Positions 61,015 to 64,000 of a stretch of 64,000 nt of DNA are shown one piece after another. Source of the stretch: Polynucleobacter sp. HIN11 (GTDB lineage Bacteria; Pseudomonadota; Gammaproteobacteria; Burkholderiales; Burkholderiaceae). The DNA lies in the NCBI RefSeq assembly GCF_030297675.1, contig NZ_AP028142.1, positions 992,001-1,056,000 of the forward strand, given 5' to 3'. Made by a program: the position numbers and the translations under genes. The notes below the pieces were generated by a model. The model saw only the letters and a program-made list of their open reading frames with translations, had not been told where the DNA came from and made no database searches. How positions within the stretch are numbered: position 1 is the stretch's first letter; every line of letters begins with the position of its first letter.

Positions 61015-62415
61015 ATGCGTTTCTGGTTTACTCTTGCTCTTCTTTTTGCTGTTGGTTTTCCAGTAAACGCTCAACGAGCAGGCTCTGGCGCTGATCAAAT
61101 CGCTAGTTTTGCAGGTGATCTTGAGTGGTTACCCACTGAAGGGACGCTCTTTGGTTTGCCCTTTAATGTCCATGGGCAAACCACTTATATCAACCAGCGC
61201 TACAACAACTTTACCGCTTCCTACTCCGGCGAAAACAGCCTCAATGCTCGTCGCTCGATGAGCTATACCTGGTCGGGTACTCTCTTTTTGGGTTTAAGAC
61301 TTGGAAGTAACACCGATTTTTACTTTAATCCTGAAGTGGTATCCGGCGTACCCTTCTCCGATCTTTCTGGATTGGGAGGATTCACGAATGGCGAGGCAAC
61401 AAAAGCCGCGGGCATGCCAGCAAAACTTTATTCCGCCAGAGCATTTGTTCGTCACACCATCAATCAAGCGGGCATGAGTGAAGTGCTTCAAGACGATGCC
61501 AATCAAATTACCCAAACGGTGAGTAATAACCGAGTGGTGATTACTGGAGGTCAATTTTCCACCTTGGACATTTTTGACGATAGTCGGTACGCCAAAGATC
61601 CTCGTATTCAGTTCATGAACTGGTCGAATATGACTTATCTCGCCTATGATTATGCCGCGGATGCCAGAGGCTATAGCTGGGGTTTAGCCGGTGAGTGGTA
61701 TCGCGAGAACTGGGTGTTTCGAGCAGCCCGTATGTTGGCTCCAAAAACCCCCAATGGACGCGATCTCAATTGGCAGATCTTTGATAGTTATGGCGATCAA
61801 ATTGAGATTGAGCGACGTTATCAGATCGACTCACTGCCTGGCAAAGTGAGTGTGCTTGCCTATCGTAATGAAATGGTTCTAGCCCGCTTTCAAGACGCTA
61901 CCAATTATCTTCAGCAAACTGGTCAACAAGGCATCCAAGCGATTAATTTTGTACGGAACAATAAGCAAATCAAAACCGGGGTGGGGATTCATGGGGAACA
62001 AGCGCTCACTCATGATTTGGGAGTCTATGCCCGCCTCTTTAAATCCGATGGCCAAACCGAGACCATGTCATTTACTGAGGCCGATCAGTCAATCTCGATT
62101 GGCATGGGTCTGAATGGCAATCGCTGGCAACGGCCAAAAGATACCGTTGGGATTTCAGTGATGCAAAATGGCTTATCCAATCAACGCAAGGGTTACTTAC
62201 AAGCCGGTGGCATCTCCTACTTCATCGGAGATTATGCGAGTCCCACGCAAACGATTTCCTATAGCCCAGAACGCATTGGTGAGGTCTATTACAACGCTAA
62301 CGTGATTAAAAACGTGTTGGCAGGGCTTAATTTTCAACACATCATTAATCCAGCGTACAACTCCGCTCGGGGACCAGTTAATATCCTGTCGTTTCGGATT
62401 CATGCGGAGTTTTGA
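61015..62415 (+). CDS. OprB-family outer-membrane porin
   Basis: A 466-residue porin with signal peptide (MRFWFTLALLFAVGFPVNAQ). The mature start GDLEWLPTEGTLFGLPFNVHGQTT and the strand-rich body with DSRYAKDPRIQFMNWSNMTY match carbohydrate-selective porins (OprB). It ends SFRIHAEF with terminal Phe. Lies 44 bases after the micro-ORF behind the SbtA-like gene, so it may belong to the same transcript and bring small solutes such as bicarbonate or sugars to the periplasm. Confidence 0.85.
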   Translation: MRFWFTLALLFAVGFPVNAQRAGSGADQIASFAGDLEWLPTEGTLFGLPFNVHGQTTYINQRYNNFTASYSGENSLNARRSMSYTWSGTLFLGLRLGSNTDFYFNPEVVSGVPFSDLSGLGGFTNGEATKAAGMPAKLYSARAFVRHTINQAGMSEVLQDDANQITQTVSNNRVVITGGQFSTLDIFDDSRYAKDPRIQFMNWSNMTYLAYDYAADARGYSWGLAGEWYRENWVFRAARMLAPKTPNGRDLNWQIFDSYGDQIEIERRYQIDSLPGKVSVLAYRNEMVLARFQDATNYLQQTGQQGIQAINFVRNNKQIKTGVGIHGEQALTHDLGVYARLFKSDGQTETMSFTEADQSISIGMGLNGNRWQRPKDTVGISVMQNGLSNQRKGYLQAGGISYFIGDYASPTQTISYSPERIGEVYYNANVIKNVLAGLNFQHIINPAYNSARGPVNILSFRIHAEF

Positions 62416-62416
62416 A

Positions 62417-62524
62417 ATGGATTTTGCTGCTCCATTTGTATATAGAGCGGCTATCTACAGCTTAGAAGAGCTGGCTAATCTGCGAAATACAATGCTCAAG
62501 AATGGCTACAGTATCCTGATTTGA
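62417..62524 (+). CDS. 35-residue peptide after the porin gene
   Basis: An ATG one base after the porin stop, with GGAG seven bases upstream (62406-62409, inside the porin gene), opens a 35-residue frame: MDFAAPFVYRAAIYSLEELA followed by NLRNTMLKNGYSILI. It looks like one amphipathic helix. Unknown family. Confidence 0.4.
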   Translation: MDFAAPFVYRAAIYSLEELANLRNTMLKNGYSILI

Positions 62525-62894
62525 CCGTCCACTAAAACACTGGTGATCATGGCATCAGGTGGAGCCCCGAGTCAGATTCGCGGTATCCGCAGGTGTTTGT
62601 CGAGAAAACCAACATTCTTTGAACTTTTGCTTACACAGGCATTTGCGCATCAAATACGGAGTAAGAATTAACCATAAAAATTATAAGGAATTGAAACTTC
62701 GAAGAACTTTGTTAAAAAAATTAAGCTACATTCTTAATTGCATTAAATAGCAACATCTTTTCATGCACTTCCACTTTGGACCACCCAACTAGGTGGTCTT
62801 TTTTTATCCAAGCCCTTAGATTTTGTATGGATACTTTTGCTCTGGCTGTGGTGGGATTGAAATTCGGTCATCATTCTTAAAAATAAATTAATCT
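62525..62894. other. 370-base gap before the antiporter gene
   Basis: No convincing gene. A short frame (62559-62750) has no ribosome site and odd composition. The stretch holds one strong terminator (62779-62805) and, before the antiporter, an AT-rich promoter region without a clear Shine-Dalgarno sequence. Confidence 0.6.
62779..62805 (+). terminator. rho-independent terminator
   Basis: GACCACC (62779-62785), loop CAACTA, GGTGGTC (62792-62798), then seven T. It probably ends the LysR-divergent SbtA-porin transcript. Confidence 0.85.
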
Positions 62895-64000
62895 ATGAGT
62901 AATCCAACTACCATTCAGTTAATTGCCACTACGCTATTTGGTATTGCGGTATTACATACCTTTTTAGCTTTTTATTTTGAAAGGCTCGCCCATCGTTCTC
63001 GCCATCACTCAGGCTTATTTCATCTCTTGGGTGAGGTTGAGGCTGTATTTGGTTTTTGGGCGATGGTACTGGTTGTTTTCATGGCTTTTATTCATGGCAG
63101 TACTAAGCCGGCCATCACTTACCTAGAGTCTCGCAACTATACCGAGCCATTGTTTGTCTTTGCCATTATGGTGATTGCGGCCAGCAAACCGATTTTGTTC
63201 GTTGCCAAAACCATTGTTCTCGCAATTTCAAAACTTCTTGAAAAGTCGCTCAGGCTACCGGCAGCTACTGCCAACTATTTTGTGACCCTGAGCGCCGTTC
63301 CCATCTTGGGCTCCTTTATCACGGAGCCGGCTGCGATGACCTTGGCAGCCTTTCTCCTGCGCGATACCATCTTCTCAAAAACGAATTCAGCGAAATTAAT
63401 GTACCTCACGATTGGGGTCTTATTTGTCAACATTTCAATTGGTGGAGCTTTAACAAGTTTTGCTGCTCCTCCCATTTTGATGGTTACTTCTGCTTGGAAT
63501 TGGGATACGGCGTATGTATTTCAGACCTTCGGAATCAAAGCAACCATTGCGGTTTTAGTCAATGCCCTACTAATTACACTGATTGTTCACAAGGACCTAC
63601 CAAAGGCCGCCTCAGCCCATCAAGAGGATCGCATGCCCTTATGGGTGGCCTGCACTCACCTACTATTTCTTTTAGCGGTGGTTGTTTTTGCCCACCATCC
63701 GGTCGTCTTCATGGGCTTTTTGCTCTTTTTCTTGGGATATACCCACGCTTACAGTGCCTATCAATCCCGACTGATTCTCAAAGAGGCGCTCATGGTGGCA
63801 TTTTTCTTAGCTGGTCTTGTGGTGCTTGGCGGACTCCAACAATGGTGGCTACAACCGCTATTAAGTGGCATGAGTAATACGGCTGTGTTTTATGGAGCAA
63901 CCGCACTTACAGCGATTACTGATAATGCCGCTTTGACGTATTTAGGATCTTTGGTAGAGGGAACGACCGAAGAGTTTCGTTATGCTTTGGTAGCCGGCGC
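62895..64000 (+). CDS. putative Na+/H+ antiporter (runs off right edge)
   Basis: From the ATG at 62895 the frame stays open to the end of the window: at least 368 residues of a membrane protein with ten or more helices. Segments PILGSFITEPAAMTLAAFLL, GGALTSFAAPPILMVTSAW and AITDNAALTYLGSL have the conserved acidic and Asn positions of the putative Na+/H+ antiporter family (Na_H_antiport_2 type, related to the NhaD/arsenite-pump fold). No stop before 64000. The C-terminus is unseen. Confidence 0.82.
   Translation, partial: MSNPTTIQLIATTLFGIAVLHTFLAFYFERLAHRSRHHSGLFHLLGEVEAVFGFWAMVLVVFMAFIHGSTKPAITYLESRNYTEPLFVFAIMVIAASKPILFVAKTIVLAISKLLEKSLRLPAATANYFVTLSAVPILGSFITEPAAMTLAAFLLRDTIFSKTNSAKLMYLTIGVLFVNISIGGALTSFAAPPILMVTSAWNWDTAYVFQTFGIKATIAVLVNALLITLIVHKDLPKAASAHQEDRMPLWVACTHLLFLLAVVVFAHHPVVFMGFLLFFLGYTHAYSAYQSRLILKEALMVAFFLAGLVVLGGLQQWWLQPLLSGMSNTAVFYGATALTAITDNAALTYLGSLVEGTTEEFRYALVAG

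Noticed and set aside
62559..62750. 63-residue frame and a tRNA-like look around 62560-62600
   Set aside because: No ribosome site, skewed composition, and no cloverleaf could be drawn; left as unassigned.
1..64000. CRISPR arrays, insertion sequences and prophage
   Set aside because: No regular repeat-spacer arrays, transposases, integrases or phage structural genes were seen by reading the sequence.

Overview
The window looks like chromosomal DNA of a small-genome freshwater betaproteobacterium, most likely Polynucleobacter or a close Burkholderiaceae relative. This rests on moderate GC content, tightly packed genes, Burkholderiales-type ParC/ParE, and a thiC-thiO-thiS-thiG-thiE operon with a separate thiD. 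The genus is an inference from gene content. I saw no insertion sequence, phage or CRISPR array.

Layout. 1-4.7 kb (minus): a ketopantoate-reductase-like gene (cut by the edge), parC and parE. 4.7-7.4 kb: a CoA-transferase, an MFS transporter, a 52-residue membrane peptide and tRNA-Arg(CCT). 7.5-7.7 kb: a gene-free stretch with two head-to-head DnaA boxes inside an 11-bp inverted repeat. 7.7-14.6 kb: thiamine block with a DUF4743/Nudix gene, a TPP riboswitch, thiC-thiO-thiS-thiG-thiE and a convergent thiD, followed by tRNA-Asn. 14.8-19.1 kb: exported proteins and a GMC oxidoreductase. 19.2-22.2 kb: an operon resembling the zinc-regulated zrgABCD genes. 22.2-23.7 kb: an arsenic cassette (arsR, LMW-phosphatase-type arsC, aquaglyceroporin). 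23.7-27.2 kb: DUF502, pirin, WrbA-like flavoprotein, a MarR regulator with a long palindromic operator, and htpX. 27.3-32.8 kb: a light/DNA-repair neighbourhood with Cry-DASH, a second photolyase-like protein, a COG3380 flavoprotein, an SDR, TIGR03643 and DUF4149 proteins.

32.9-41.4 kb carries an APC permease, an EF-hand protein, an exported amidohydrolase, an overlapping GGDEF/HD-GYP pair, and a divergent polysaccharide module (PgaC-like glycosyltransferase, outer-membrane barrel, Ala-rich coiled coil).

41.5-58.7 kb is the most unusual part. It is an island of mostly exported hydrolases: a Tat-type patatin, a secretory lipase plus a decayed second copy, two more YtcJ-like amidohydrolases, a double-domain nitrilase whose second half has lost its catalytic residues, and a Tat-signal fumarylacetoacetate hydrolase. 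With them are a thiamine-diphosphate decarboxylase, a D-threonine-aldolase-like enzyme, two outer-membrane proteins, a MarR regulator and a large MHS-family transporter. I infer periplasmic breakdown of ester or amide compounds, with products imported; the substrate is unknown.

58.7-64 kb: a structured non-coding candidate ending in a strong terminator, a CbbR-like LysR regulator divergent from an SbtA-type bicarbonate transporter, two overlooked micro-ORFs, an OprB-type porin, and the start of a putative Na+/H+ antiporter cut by the right edge.
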